DNA from: Ceratobasidium sp. AG-K
Lineage: Eukaryota > Basidiomycota > Agaricomycetes > Cantharellales > Ceratobasidiaceae
Assembly (NCBI GenBank): GCA_037039685.1
Contig: JAWNGF010000006.1
Span: forward strand, 2,046,001 to 2,110,000
Reading direction: 5' to 3'
DNA length: 64,000 bases
Shown here: piece after piece, positions 12,649 through 23,538 of the stretch
How positions within the stretch are numbered: position 1 is the stretch's first letter
How the letters are laid out: every line of letters begins with the position of its first letter
Notes under the pieces: generated by a model
Databases searched by the model: none
Told to the model about the DNA's origin: nothing
The model's input: the letters and a program-made list of their open reading frames with translations, nothing else
Position numbers and translations under genes: made by a program

Positions 12649-13313
12649 GCGGATTATGCTGTGATATGCGTACTGTACAAATTAAAGCTGTCGAGTGGCA
12701 ATGACTGTTAGAGTGATTGTATAGGCCGAATTGGCCGCTAGACGCCAAGGGACGCCAAGGACAGTGGAGTTCGCCACCGCGAGGCTCAACGCACGATCAC
12801 TATCCCACCCTAGGTTAAATCAGCTAGCAAAATGGCTATGCACTCCGGGTATCTATATGCTCTCGGTTGAAACTCTCCGGCCGGGGTTCGTTCGCCATGA
12901 AACAAACTCTACCCAAGTCAGAGCATATCGCACGATATCTTAACGGTGGGTACACCACGTACCTCGCCATGGGCCGCGGGAGCCTCGCAGAGCATCCGGC
13001 TTGCGGTCATGGCGGCGGGCATGAAAGGAATGTCTGTGCGCGTGAATATACACACCGCCACCGATCAGCAGGGTCCATTGTCCGAGTTTGGCATGAGTCT
13101 CCTATATTGGCGATCTCATCATTGTGGCTGGGCAAAATCAACGGAAGGCACTGCCCGCGAACGAGATGCGGTCGGTGGTCATCACAAGGAGGCCAGCCGT
13201 ATAAGAACCTGGGCTTGCCATCGGCCCAACTCACCATCTCTGTTTTACGATTCCCCCGTCGGCTACATCGACACGACTAGACGTACCTAATTACACCTAT
13301 TCGAATTCAAGCA
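12649..13313. other. Intergenic, no gene seen
   Basis: Overlapping open frames at 12867-13290 in two frames are not supported by splice sites or motifs. A weak TATA-like GTATAAGAA near 13198 lies about 110 bp before the cupin gene. Nothing else is seen. Confidence 0.45.
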
Positions 13314-14570
13314 ATGAAGTTTACTTTCACCGCCCTAGCCCTGCTTTCGAGCATGGCCTCTGTACTGGCTACGGAAACTGACGACCTGAAATCTCTCGTC
13401 TCTGACCTCACTGTCGCCGCGACCCAGTCCGAGCGACTCGCGATCCTCGATGAAGACAAAGATTTTGTGTTTGATTTCTTGAACGCTGCCCAGATTAAAG
13501 GCGCAGTAGGCAAGGTCCGTCGAGGTCCTTTCTAAAAGAGGGACACCGGTTTGACATTGTGGTTTAGGGCAACGGTGGTCAAGCTGTGTCTGCCAAGACC
13601 ACCACTTTTCCAGCTCTTATCGGCAACAATCTTGCGATGACCGTTGGGTTCCTAGGGCCATGCGCGCAAAACACGTTAGTCAAGGTTTTGCATCATGTCC
13701 AAATTAGGAACTAACCAAGCGCCCATTAGCCCCCATCTCCACCCTCGTTCTGCTGAAATGCTCCTGATGATCTCCGGAGACACCATCAACACTGGCACTT
13801 TCCAAGAAAATGGTGCACGATTTGTTGAGAACACTATTGAAGTCGGCCAAGCCACCATTTTCCCCATGGGATCGGTGCACTTCCAGCAAAACTTGGGCTG
13901 TGACCCAGCGATCTTTGTCGCTGGGTTCGCGAACGAGGACCCCGGAACTTTGCAGATCGCCCAAGGCTTCTTCCAGCAGCTCCCACCAGACACCGTCTCT
14001 GCCACCCTTGGTGAGCTCGGTGTTGAGGAGGTCCAGGACATCGCCAAGAAGATTCCGGCCAACATTGCCTTTGGTATTGAAGAGTGTGTGAAACGCTGCC
14101 ATATCGATCGCAACTCGACGTTCGAATTCAACGAGCAGAACATCTCGAAGCTGTTGAAGGAGCAAGGAATTGCTGTGACCATCGGCTCTGGCGCGGCTGC
14201 CTCGCGTGCTCCGACTTCCTCAAGCGCCAACAACGGGGCTAGCAATAACCTTGCCGCCAACTCCGGTCTTTCGAAGCAAGGATCCAACTCTGACGACGAC
14301 AACGACGACACTTCGTTCATGAACAGCAAGTATCACGTTCTCGTTATCGTCCTCGGTGCCGCCTGCGCTGCCCTCTTGTTGGCACTCATCTTTGCCATCG
14401 TTATTGCTGTACGCGCCCGCCGTGCTGCTCGCAACCGTGGCGCCCATGTCCCCATCCCTCTGTACACCGGAACCGGCCATGGTTCCTCTGGCTCCAAGAC
14501 CCCGTTGTTTACCACCGAGAAGTACTCTGACGGTGGCCGCATCGAGAGCCCCCGTCCCCGTAGCCACTAA
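13314..14570 (+). CDS. Germin-like cupin with signal peptide and C-terminal membrane anchor
   Basis: Extracellular single-cupin protein. The signal peptide is MKFTFTALALLSSMASVLA. Two introns join VGK to GNGGQAV and QNT to PHLHPRSAE. Cupin motif 1 (PHLHPRSAEMLLMISG) and motif 2 (GQATIFPMGSVHFQQN) keep all four metal ligands, three His and one Glu, so a manganese-type site is likely. After an Ala/Ser/Asn-rich linker and an acidic patch (DDDNDD) comes SKYHVLVIVLG and a hydrophobic segment (about 25 residues), followed by RARRAARNRG and a cytosolic tail. Germins and spherulins normally lack such an anchor. Oxidase or structural role is unknown. The TM module resembles the protein at 21243. Confidence 0.85.
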
Positions 14571-14893
14571 GAAGTAGTATCGCTATCTTGGTTTCAGTCT
14601 GGCTTGAATGATTCAGGTGTTCTTACTGGGACAGAACTTGTTTTATATTTATACTCACCCATTGTATGTTGTAAATGATGCCTACGAATGATGATAGCTT
14701 TGATATAAATGCGGGGACTATCGAGGCATTGAAAAGTGAGGGCGAGTTCCGAGTGTCGGTACTAGTGCGTTGCGGGAGTCAAGACGCTGATGTAAATGAT
14801 TGCCAGGGTTACGTGAGCAGGCGCGCTTATTGAGGTCGGTCGCTTCGACCGAGTCACCACCAGAGTCATACTACTTTTCTCGACTACGATACA
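14571..14893. other. Short intergenic spacer, nothing seen
   Basis: 3' UTR of the cupin gene (ATTTATA-rich around 14645-14715) and promoter of the OTC gene. No other feature. Confidence 0.5.
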
Positions 14894-16242
14894 ATGGCGT
14901 CCAAAGTGCCTCATCTCATGACATTGGCCGACTTGAGTGTTGGGCAGATAAACCGTGCACTCGCTCACTCTGCTGCCCTCAAACGGGTATCCAAACCGCT
15001 CTTACAGCCATACGTCGCTGCCACTCGCTCACTTCCTCCAGTTGAACAAACTCTAGCTGGTAAAACTGTTGCCCTCCTGTTCAGTAAACGGAGTACTCGA
15101 ACTCGAGTTGCTGCCGAGACTGGTGCGGTTCTACTAGGGGGAAAGGCACTGTTTCTCGGTCGAGAAGATATTCAACTCGGGGTAAATGAAAGTGCCCGAG
15201 ACACCATCAATGTTCTCGGTGGAATGTGCCAAGGAGTGTTCGCTCGGGTTGGTGGACATGAAGAAATAGAGGCGAGTTCGTCCATTTGTCCAGCGGGTAG
15301 TATTTCACGAGTTGGTCTAGGAACTCGCTGCGCATTCGCCCGTGCCAGTGATAAATGCTCTTTCTTCTCTCTGGCATCCCACGCAAATCCTTGCAGACGT
15401 ATTAACGCTGCACGAACATGCTCACCTGTTTGGAACTGGCAATTTAGCAGGCGGCACGGTACGTACACATTATATTTATTGATAGATTGCTACAACGACG
15501 CGCATATAGGACCTGCCTCCATTGCGACCCTCTTACTGTGACATGGCTCGGCGATTCTTCAAACGTGCTTCATGACATTCTAGTTACACTGCCCCGCTTG
15601 GGACACAAGGTCCGTGTTGGGACTCCTCCTCAGCAGGTATGTACGTCAATGCAGTTACGGCAAACGTTCATTGAAACGCGATTAATAGGCGTACCAATGT
15701 CCCAAACCTGTATGGGACCGTGTTGTAGAGCTGGGTTGCGACAAGAATATTGTGTGGACCGATAACCCACTTGAAGCCGTCAAGGGCGCAGACGTTGTCG
15801 TAACAGACACCTGGTATGTCCAGTTTAACCTCACGCCACAGCTTGACAAGTATTCACTCTATTGAAGGATATCTATGGGGCAAGAGGCTGAAAAGGCTCA
15901 ACGTCTGAAAGACTTTCAGGGGTATCAAGTCACCGAAAAGCTCTGCAAGGACGGAGGTGCCAATCCCGACTGGAAGTTCTTGCATTGTCTCCCCAGGAAA
16001 AGCCACGAGGTTGATGATGAGGCAAGTCTTTCCCATAACCTGGTCGGAGTCTCAGCTGGATGCTATTCCTCTTGGCTGCGGCACAGGTGTTTTACGGCCC
16101 CCGATCGCTTGTGTTCCCTGAAGCTGAGAATCGCAAATGGACTATTATGGCCCTGTTCGAGTAAGTTTCTGAGTTCCGGAGGAGAAAATTCGGGCTAATA
16201 CGTTTTCGTATTAGTCTACTCATTGGTCGCTGGAACTTGTGA
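14894..16242 (+). CDS. ARG3: Ornithine carbamoyltransferase
   Basis: Makes citrulline from ornithine and carbamoyl phosphate in arginine synthesis. The carbamoyl-phosphate motif is SKRSTRTR, followed by [48 protein letters not shown] (ornithine side), [13 protein letters not shown] and the C-terminus [16 protein letters not shown]. All catalytic blocks are intact. The start gives [19 protein letters not shown]; no clear mitochondrial presequence is seen, so the site of action (cytosol or mitochondrion) is uncertain. The intron at 15272-15320 must use a GC donor (GAG|GCGAGT), because no GT site keeps the [10 protein letters not shown] frame. Further introns are about 50 nt. Confidence 0.94.
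15272..15320 (+). other. GC-AG intron in OTC
   Basis: A 49-nt intron with donor GAG|GCGAGT and acceptor GTCTAG. It is phase 0 and joins GGHEEIE to [10 protein letters not shown], matching the family. GT dinucleotides nearby give wrong phases. Confidence 0.8.
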
Positions 16243-16605
16243 ACGTTTGATCAACCGAAACCAAGTGTAAAGATGATCGCGACTTTAAAACTAGTTGAGC
16301 ATGGCGTTCCGATCTAGGTCGTCATGGTAGCTCATCATTCCAAATAAATCTTGTCATATCCGGCTAAATGCACTCGCACTGTTATTGATTCGCGCACTGC
16401 CGGCGGTGAGGCCAGCACGCTACATGCAGTGTGATCATAGCCGGATCCAGGAATGTGGTTGATCATTTCAAATGGACGTCTGCTAAGCGCCCAATTCAAG
16501 TCTGCGTTCAACCACGACTCTACATATTTTAGTTTACTGACGAATTTGATTAACGAACGAGAAAAGGATCTGAGGATATTTTGTTGCTTCTAAAAAATAG
16601 TCGAC
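16243..16605. other. Short intergenic spacer, nothing seen
   Basis: 3' end of OTC and promoter of the p24 gene. No repeat or RNA gene is seen. Confidence 0.5.
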
Positions 16606-17528
16606 ATGCGCCCAGTAACGGTTGTTGCCTTGATTGCGAGTGCTATTGCTTCCGTCTCTGCTACTGCGTTGACCACGATCATTCCACCAAACCAACGACT
16701 CTGTTTTTACGCGGATGTAGACAAGGCCGGAGAAAAGATTGGGGTGAGTGGCGGGTGTGAGTAATGGTGGAGTGGCGGTTAACGAGATTATAGTTTTACT
16801 TTGCTGTACGTGTCATAAACAGAACAATAGATAACAATTGTTCACGAGTCTAAAGGTGCAAAGCGGAGGAGACTTTGATATCGATTTTGAAGTCAAGGAC
16901 CCGGTAAACGAACAGATAATCGACGGACAGGTGAATACGCTGATCTCACCCCCGGCCCAGCACTAACGTGTCATATCTAGCGGGAACGACAAGGCGATTA
17001 CATCTTCACTGCGAACAAAGTCGGCGAATATTCGTTCTGCTTCGAAAATGACATGTCGTCTTTTACCGAGAAGCTCGTCGACTTTGATATCATGGTCGAA
17101 AGCGAGCCTAGGCGCGAACCCCCTGCAAAAGCGACGCAACTGTCAGATCACACCAGCGCGTTGGAGGAGAGTGTGTACAAGCTAAAGAGCATGTTGGCGA
17201 CGGTTGAGAGGACGCAAAAATAGTATGTGGTTTATCAGACCGAGTACTAATTACTGATGGGGCCGCAGCTTCCACACGAGGGAGAACCGAGGTTTCTCGC
17301 TCGTTAGGTCGACACAAAAGTAAGAGTTCCATCTAGCCCATACATAATACTCATTGGAGTCCAGTAAATTATTCTGGTATGGGGTCATTGAAAGCCTTGC
17401 TATTGTATGTATGGCTGTGTAAGTAGATCCCCTTTCCAGAAATATTGTGAAGCTGACGATTGGACAGATTCCAGGTATACGTACTGCAAAACTTCTTTAT
17501 TGGTACTGGACGGAAATACAGGGTGTAA
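16606..17528 (+). CDS. p24/emp24-gp25L family cargo receptor
   Basis: Type I membrane protein of COPII/COPI vesicles in ER-Golgi traffic. The signal peptide is MRPVTVVALIASAIASVSATA, then the GOLD domain begins LTTIIPPNQRLCFYADVDKAGEKIGFYFAVQSGGDFD with the family disulfide Cys residues (RLCFYAD and SFCFEND). A coiled-coil stem follows (ALEESVYKLKSMLATVERTQ), then the TM helix (FWYGVIESLAIVCMAVFQVYVLQ) and a cytosolic tail NFFIGTGRKYRV with the FF sorting motif. Six or so introns; the last three C-terminal exons are short. Sub-class within p24 is not assigned. It converges with the F-box gene, the stops being 49 bp apart. Confidence 0.92.
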
Positions 17529-17577
17529 ATACATTGCGCTCGTGCATCTGGAATCTGTTCGTTTGGTAAATAAGATG

Positions 17578-18680
17578 CTAATCAAGTTCCCATAATGCCC
17601 CACTTTTCGCGTTTTCACCGATGAACCTGGGTCCCATCAGCCCCTCTGGTAAGGTATCTTCGGCTGGATCGTCTCCCGGACCGTATATGACTTCAACTCC
17701 GGGTATACTGTACAAGAGCTCTGCGTCGTAGAGCGCAAGTTCCTCATTAGAGCCGTCGTCGATGTCCCATTGTGGCCTGGGGATTATAACCCACACAAGA
17801 CGACGCAACCGTGGGGAATGGGTCATCAACGTAGAGATTGGCTCCGTCGCTACAGTTCGCTCAAAGTCCGACCAGCGGATAGAAGAGTTTACTAGTATCA
17901 ACTCTTCCAACTCGGGCATCTGGAGGAGTCGTTGCATCATGTTGGCTGTAACGGTAGTATACCCAAGAGCCAGGCGCTTTGTGTAGTTGAATGCGAGAGG
18001 TAGGTGGGTCATGCGCAGATACTGGTCCAAGCCCTCTGATACAGAGGCCTCGACAAGGTTCGGCCAGGACCGGTTAAAGACGGCAAGAGCGCTAACAAAC
18101 TTGGTGTCGCCTCCGCTTAGGATGCCCATGTCATGGCTTCCCGACGAGCTGGACTTTCGAAAATTGTGGCGCCTGCGTACATCCAACAACAACCGCTCCA
18201 GATTCGGCTCCAAGGCGTGTAGTACGGTGGCCAAGTCTTGCGCGAACTGATACGATGCAATGTGCGTCGTGCATGATACGGATAGTGTGCGCACGTATCT
18301 GGCCAGCGCAGTTGGACGACCAAAGTAGGCAATGGATTTCCGCAAAGCCGCAAGTTGCCTAGGGTTGGTAACGTGCACCCGCGCGTACAAGTGTTTGATG
18401 GCGATGGACTCGAAGAATTTGTTGACCATACATAGTGTACGCAGACTCTCCCGAATCAAAGGAGAATAAATACGGCTTTTCGAGGGCCATTCGATGTTGT
18501 GCCACGTAGCGACTTGGTCAATTATAAGGGCCAGGATTTCTGGTGGAACTACAGGGGCTGATCGATGTTGGTGTTGTTCTTGTTATGGTGGAGGCGCTTA
18601 CCTTTGAGCCCAAGTTGTCGGAGACATTCCTCTTTTCGGGAGCATGCAATAATTTCTATGGACTCCGACTGGGGGACCAT
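17578..18680 (-). CDS. F-box-like protein of the basidiomycete type
   Basis: Likely substrate-recognition factor for an SCF ubiquitin ligase. Exon 1 gives MVPQSESIEIIACSRKEECL; a 45-nt intron then joins QLGLK to APVVPPEILALIIDQVATW, the start of an F-box-like helix pair (VPPEIL...LRTLCMVNKFF...IAIKHLYARVHV). The rest has Leu-rich spacing (LPELEELILVNSS) but no clear repeats. It ends SGALWELD. Such F-box-like proteins are numerous in Agaricomycetes, and the target cannot be inferred. It is divergent from the ALDH gene, with 127 bp between start codons, so the two probably share a promoter. Confidence 0.75.
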
Positions 18681-18807
18681 ATCCTTGGGTAGAGATTAAC
18701 AGTTAAACTGCATGGACGGCGGTGGAGGTGGCTCCCAAGTTGTTAGCGCCGGGCGTTCGGAGCCACTCGTTTTCGAAATTACGAATCAAGCCCTGCGATC
18801 ATCCACA

Positions 18808-20863
18808 ATGCCGGCCTCTGCTCAAACTACAATTATTCCACACTCGCAAGAGCCATTGGTTACGTATGACTACCCTTCTGTTGCAGATCTAGATGCGATT
18901 GTGGCAAGATCGACCAAAGCCCAAAAGTCATGGAAGAATACACCACTCGAGGAGAGGATAAAGATAGGGCGCAAGTTCATGGTGAGTAGAGGCACTCTCA
19001 TGAGGCGTTGTACCAACTATTAGCCAGGACGAGTTCAAGAACATGGAGAATGAGATTCCGCTTGAACTCACAAAACAAATGGGTCGGTGCGTATCGATGT
19101 GGTCGAGACTCGATCCACCCTGACCCATCCCAGCCCAGTTACTCAAAACGCTGGAGAGATACGCGGTACCCTGGAACGAGCGAATTACATGCTTTCAATC
19201 GCCGAACAGGCCCTCGCTCCGGTCGGACTGGAAGATACGGACAAGCCTGGGTTCAAGCGTTACATTAAACGCGAACCACTGGGTGTCGTGTTTGTTATCG
19301 CTCCTTGGAAGTGAGTCGCTATCAAGATCTTCCGATCGCTGCGTAATAGCGAGCACAGCTTTCCATATTTGACCTCGATCAATTCGGTCCTCCCGGCAAT
19401 CATTGCGGGTGAGTACGATCAAAGGTCTGCAAAACGGGTCTAACGGACATCAAGGCAATTCTGTCATTCTCAAGCCTTCGCCGCAAACTCCGGTAAGGCA
19501 TTGGGAAGGTATGATTGATAGCCACTTATACATATTAGCTCACTGCCCACCGATTCCAAAGTGCCTTTGAAAAGGCGGGCCTGCCGGCAGACGTGTTCAT
19601 CGTGCCCATCTTTCTCCAGAACTCACTGCTCATCTTGTCGAGCACCCCCAAGTTAGCTTTGTGAGCTTTACAGGAAGCGTCGCAAATGGCAAGGTTTGTG
19701 CGTGCGCGAAAATCTGGGCGACTCTATTGACGAGTATATAGGCAGTCGCTCAGAGCGCGGTCAAGACAGGGTTTAAAGGCGTTGCTCTAGAGGCAAGTTC
19801 ATTGAATAAGTTCTACTTGGTATTATAACGTGTGCAGCTCGGAGGTAAAGATCCTGCTTATGTGCGAAGCGATGCGGACGTTGATTACACCGTTGCGGAG
19901 CTCGTTGATGGTAAGCGCATATACTCCGAGTTGAATAATGCTGAGGCCTTGTAGGCGCCTTTTTCAATTCGGGACAGAGCTGCTGTGCTGTCGAGGTTTG
20001 CCGTGTTTCAGTTAGTTTGGATGCATTCTCATACGAATCTAGCGTATCTACGTTCATGAATCTATCTACGACAAATTTGTTTCGTCGTATGCAGAGCTGG
20101 TCAAGGTAGGCCCCAGTCAACGCAGCAAACAGTCTCTAAATCTATCCCAGAAATATAAACTCGGAGATCCGACGGAATCTTCCACCAACCTCGGACCTGT
20201 CGTGTCCGTGGCCAGCGCAGAGCGAATCAGAAAGCAGGTGAACGACGCAGGCGAGTCGAACTAGATTTTCCATACTTCTCGCTAACTCTCACCAGTCAAG
20301 GCTGGAGCTAAAGCGCTCGTTCCCGAGGACCTCTTTCCGATTGCAAAGCCGTGAGTCAAACATCTAGCAAGTCAATTGACGCTAAGTTTTGCAGAGGAAC
20401 CGCGTATGTCGCCCCTCAAGTCTTGGTAAACGTCGACCACAGTGAGTACCCCATATGAATGTCCGACGGCCACTAACCCGTTTTAGCCATGGACGTGATG
20501 AAAGAAGAAACATTTGGTCCTGTGGTCGGGATCATGCCTGTCGTGTCCGACGAGGCTGCACTCGAACTGATGAACGACTCGCCGTATGGTTTGACCGCAT
20601 CTATTTGGACCAACCCCAATTCCGAAGCGGCCTTTGTCAAGTTTGTGGACGAACTCGAGACCGGAACAGTATTCATGAATCGATGTGATTATCTCGATCC
20701 TGCTCTGGCCTGGACTGGGGTCAAGGACAGCGGTCGAGGCGTGAGCTTGAGCAAGTTTGGTGAGTAATCGATGTTCGATACAAGGGTGCCCGACTGAGGT
20801 TGTCGATTAGGATACGACCAACTGACTAGGGCCAAGTCCGTGCATATGAAAATTGTGACCTAG
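18808..20863 (+). CDS. Aldehyde dehydrogenase (one frame break)
   Basis: NAD(P)-dependent oxidation of an aldehyde to its acid. Segments in order: YDYPSVADLDAIV, REPLGVVFVIAPWNFPYL, SVILKPSPQTP, VSFVSFTGSVANGK, the catalytic Glu in ALELGGKD, the catalytic Cys in NSGQSCCAVER, KEETFGPVVGIMP and WTGVKDSGRG. It ends SVHMKIVT. The ATG at 18808 is preferred to an in-frame ATG at 18712, which would nearly abut the F-box gene. Two introns (19793-19837 and 20251-20295) need GC donors. Near 19597 the frame changes: GLPADVF must shift by one base to reach HLSPELTAHLVEHPQ, so one nucleotide is missing. Substrate is unknown; the family is succinate-semialdehyde/aryl-aldehyde-like. Confidence 0.88.
19793..19837 (+). 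other. GC-AG intron in ALDH
   Basis: A 45-nt intron with donor GAG|GCAAGT, the classic GC donor context, and acceptor TGTGCAG. It joins VALE to LGGKD across the catalytic Glu. Confidence 0.82.
20251..20295 (+). other. Second GC-AG intron in ALDH
   Basis: A 45-nt intron with donor GCAG|GCGAGT and acceptor CACCAG. It joins KQVNDA to VKAGAKAL. The GT two bases downstream gives a wrong frame. Confidence 0.78.
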
Positions 20864-21242
20864 AAACAATAGTATTAGATAAGAATGAATACATGACTTA
20901 AAAGTGACCGAATAAGCACCAGATTAGTCGGATCAATCCGCACTGCCACAGCCAGGACTTGTCGGTCATCCCGATTACTCTACCAACACTCACTTCTCCC
21001 TGAAGAGACTCATGACCTTGATAAAAAGCCTCCCTACAGCGGCCTGTGCATCATAAAGACGACCCAGGACGACTATGTTGGAGCATCAGGTCGCGGCGTC
21101 ATTATTCGGGGCGATGCTGTGTGCCTAGGCGCCTAACCCTATCACCCGATCTTGAATGGCTTGCGTCGTTGCACCAATCTGGCATGGCTTGTATAAAGGC
21201 CACGCCCTCTCGTAATTTCCCGTAAACCTCTACGTATCCCCC
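20864..21242. other. Intergenic with promoter of the next gene
   Basis: Holds a TATA box (21192-21198) for the Ser/Thr-rich membrane protein. No gene or repeat. Confidence 0.5.
21192..21198 (+). promoter_or_regulatory. TATA box
   Basis: TATAAAG about 45 bp before the ATG at 21243. It has the same spacing style as the AA9 promoter. Confidence 0.5.
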
Positions 21243-22361
21243 ATGCGTTTGTCCATTCTAGCCGTGACGTTGCTCTCGGTATCTTCAGGAGCATTTGGAA
21301 GACCAAGATGGCGGTTCGATCGGGAGCGTGGCTGGGTGAGTGTTCTATCCCTTGGTGTGGCCATCACTAATTCGAATCAGCCCGACAAACGGCAGCTCTT
21401 CTCGAGTGTGTCGTCGTTGGCCACAGAGCTTGCCACCACGGAACCCTTGGCTACGGAGCCTCCTGCCACAGAGTCGCTCTCCACAGAGGCTTTGACCACC
21501 TCGGTCCCCCTTGCGACCTCGCTAGTCTCGACCACCCCTTTGCCTACACCCACACCGACCAACGCCGTTCAAACTACACAATCGTCGATTCCACTCTTGT
21601 TCACCCAATCGTCCACCACTAGCCGGCCATCCTTGACACCCACTTCTACCCCAACTGCCGTCTCCGATACCGAAGTCCCCTTTTTCAGATCCAAATACCA
21701 TCAATTGATCATAGCGCTTGGCTCCCTCTCTGTGGCGCTTCTCCTGGCGTTGATCGGAATTGGTATTGTGGCGTTTCGTGCTCGTGCAGACGCCGACCTG
21801 CTTCGGGACCGCTTGGCTCGGACCGAAGAAGAGTACGACTTGCCTCAACGGAAGCGACATTCGTCACATAGCCTAGGATACGGCCGTATTTCAATGAGCG
21901 ATCCAGACGATGTAAAGGAACACCGACGGTCTGTCAGCGAGGGCAAATTGGGGCTGGGCTCGATTCCAAGACCAGCTCCAGGAAGCAAACCTCGTGCACC
22001 AGGCCCGCCCCGTCGCGTAACGTTTAGCGGCACTGACATCACTTCGGATAGCTCTCCACTCTTGTCCTCGACTCGAGAGCATCGGGATACAAAGCCCGAT
22101 ACGCGGCCGTTGATGCCTGCAAGAAAGTCTGACGATAGTGTTAGGCCTCCCGCCAACCCCGTCTCCATTTCCCCGCCCCGTCCGTTACGTCAAATGTCTG
22201 GCCCACGGCCAAATCCTGCTCCCCGCAGACTGAGTCTTCAGGATCCTGGGCCAGTCCCACCCCAGCAGATTCGTCGACTCCCTGCAACACCGAATGCCTC
22301 GTCAACCAATAGTTCGTATAGTGGGTACTATGACCCGTACGCGGTGCTACGAGGTCCATGA
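21243..22361 (+). CDS. Ser/Thr-rich single-pass surface protein
   Basis: The signal peptide is MRLSILAVTLLSVSSGAFG. A 45-nt intron (21336-21380, GTGAGT...ATCAG) is in frame but almost certainly spliced, joining RERGW to PDKRQLF. The ectodomain (about residues 40-130) is a mucin-like Thr/Ser/Pro stalk with repeats such as ATEPLATEPPATES, likely O-mannosylated. FFRSKYHQLIIALGS and one TM helix (VALLLALIGIGIVAF) follow, then a basic RARAD stop and a long cytosolic tail rich in Pro, Arg and Ser with PxxP motifs. No enzymatic domain. The layout resembles Wsc/Mid2-type stress sensors but lacks a WSC domain; this is an analogy only. The TM module matches the cupin at 13314. Confidence 0.8.
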   Translation: MRLSILAVTLLSVSSGAFGRPRWRFDRERGWVSVLSLGVAITNSNQPDKRQLFSSVSSLATELATTEPLATEPPATESLSTEALTTSVPLATSLVSTTPLPTPTPTNAVQTTQSSIPLLFTQSSTTSRPSLTPTSTPTAVSDTEVPFFRSKYHQLIIALGSLSVALLLALIGIGIVAFRARADADLLRDRLARTEEEYDLPQRKRHSSHSLGYGRISMSDPDDVKEHRRSVSEGKLGLGSIPRPAPGSKPRAPGPPRRVTFSGTDITSDSSPLLSSTREHRDTKPDTRPLMPARKSDDSVRPPANPVSISPPRPLRQMSGPRPNPAPRRLSLQDPGPVPPQQIRRLPATPNASSTNSSYSGYYDPYAVLRGP

Positions 22362-22423
22362 AAGGGTTTGGGTATTTTGTATTTATTCATGTTGCGTGAA
22401 ATGGACGTATGAAGAGTGAGAGT

Positions 22424-23125
22424 GGGGGTACGGTTGGTCACATGACCGGATGAGTAAACAAGAGTATGCAAGCCCCGTAACTCAAATCTAGAAACAGAGA
22501 GAATCCATTCGGTAGATTTTTGTATGTGCTGTTGAATGTGTGCATCCACAAAGCAACTGAGCTGAAGGGGCGCCGAAAACCTAATTGCGGCTCCTTTGGC
22601 TGGTCATGTGACACTTGATTGTAGCCCTCGCTTTTTATGCACTGGCTACGAGACGGCTCTGCTATGATCAACTGAGTGATATTGGAGATTTATATCATAT
22701 CCAAATCATTATTTAGTATTGATATTAATTTCCTCCTAGAAGCGCTCCCATGTGCGCTCATCCCTAACTGACCGTTTGTGACGACTTGGTGAATATACCC
22801 TATGACATGGTTTCTTGCGTACTTGGATTCTTTCAAGTCTGTATCTTGGATATAAGCGTGCTTAAAATTGGATGCTTATAGCAATTAATTATTGTTGATA
22901 TTACAGCAGGGTGTACACATCATGAGCCTTCAATATTGCCGACAGTAAACAAACGGTACTCTCCCAGCCCCAAATCGCTCGAGTTCCTAACAGGCAAGTT
23001 CAGTGGTACATATAGTCGGATATCGAATGAATCATCTCAGCTTCTGGGGTGGGGTTATGGGGGGGTTGCAGACACCTTCCAAGCTTGAGGCTTATACGTC
23101 CGGTCATGTGACCAACTGGACCCCC
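22424..23125. mobile_element. Candidate non-autonomous element with 27-bp terminal inverted repeats
   Basis: The left copy (22424-22450, beginning GGGGGTACGGTTGGTCACAT) and the right copy (23099-23125, ending in CCCCC) are inverted repeats with about 3 mismatches in 27. The core GGTCATGTGAC also occurs internally at 22602-22612. The 702-bp interval has no ORF. No target-site duplication is obvious, so this could also be a regulatory repeat cluster. Confidence 0.4.
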
Positions 23126-23529
23126 GACGGGGTCGTGTTTCAGTCCTACGAATCTTGGGCATTCCTGGGCATTCGTGCGCATATATGAGGCCTGCTTGCT
23201 TATAATGAGTTTGGGGGTCTAACAAGGGGCAATTCAAACCACATAGCAAGCCAGATCTCAGGTTACATAGCAGTCTTCTGACTTTTACCCTATGGACTGA
23301 CGTTGTCATTGGAACAAAAGCACAGTCCTATTGGGAAATCTTGCTGCCCCATAGTGGGGATAGGGGTTGTTTTGGGCGCTCAATCGATTGGTCAGGAAAT
23401 CCTTGCCGTATCTCCACCTATGATCGCGATTTGAGCCCAAAAAGTCCGGAAAAAGTTCCTGGAGGTCTGGGAAGCTCGTACAAGTGGTTTCTAAGCAAAA
23501 GAGATGGTTTCTACCTCAAAAAAAGGCGC

Positions 23530-23535
23530 AAAAAA
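23530..23535 (-). terminator. RNA polymerase III terminator (T6)
   Basis: T6 on the minus strand directly after the tRNA-Pro 3' end, followed by a second run (T7) at 23518-23524. Standard pol III stop. Confidence 0.7.
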
Positions 23536-23538
23536 GGC

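Larger units (their letters stand above)
22362..23538. other. Gene-poor region with candidate TIR element
   Basis: No coding gene. It contains the 27-bp inverted repeats listed separately and the tRNA 3' terminator. Short open frames are unsupported. Confidence 0.5.

Noticed and set aside
12867..13290. Open frames of 114-137 codons before the cupin gene
   Set aside because: Two overlapping frames, no splice context, no motif and a promoter-like position; most likely chance.
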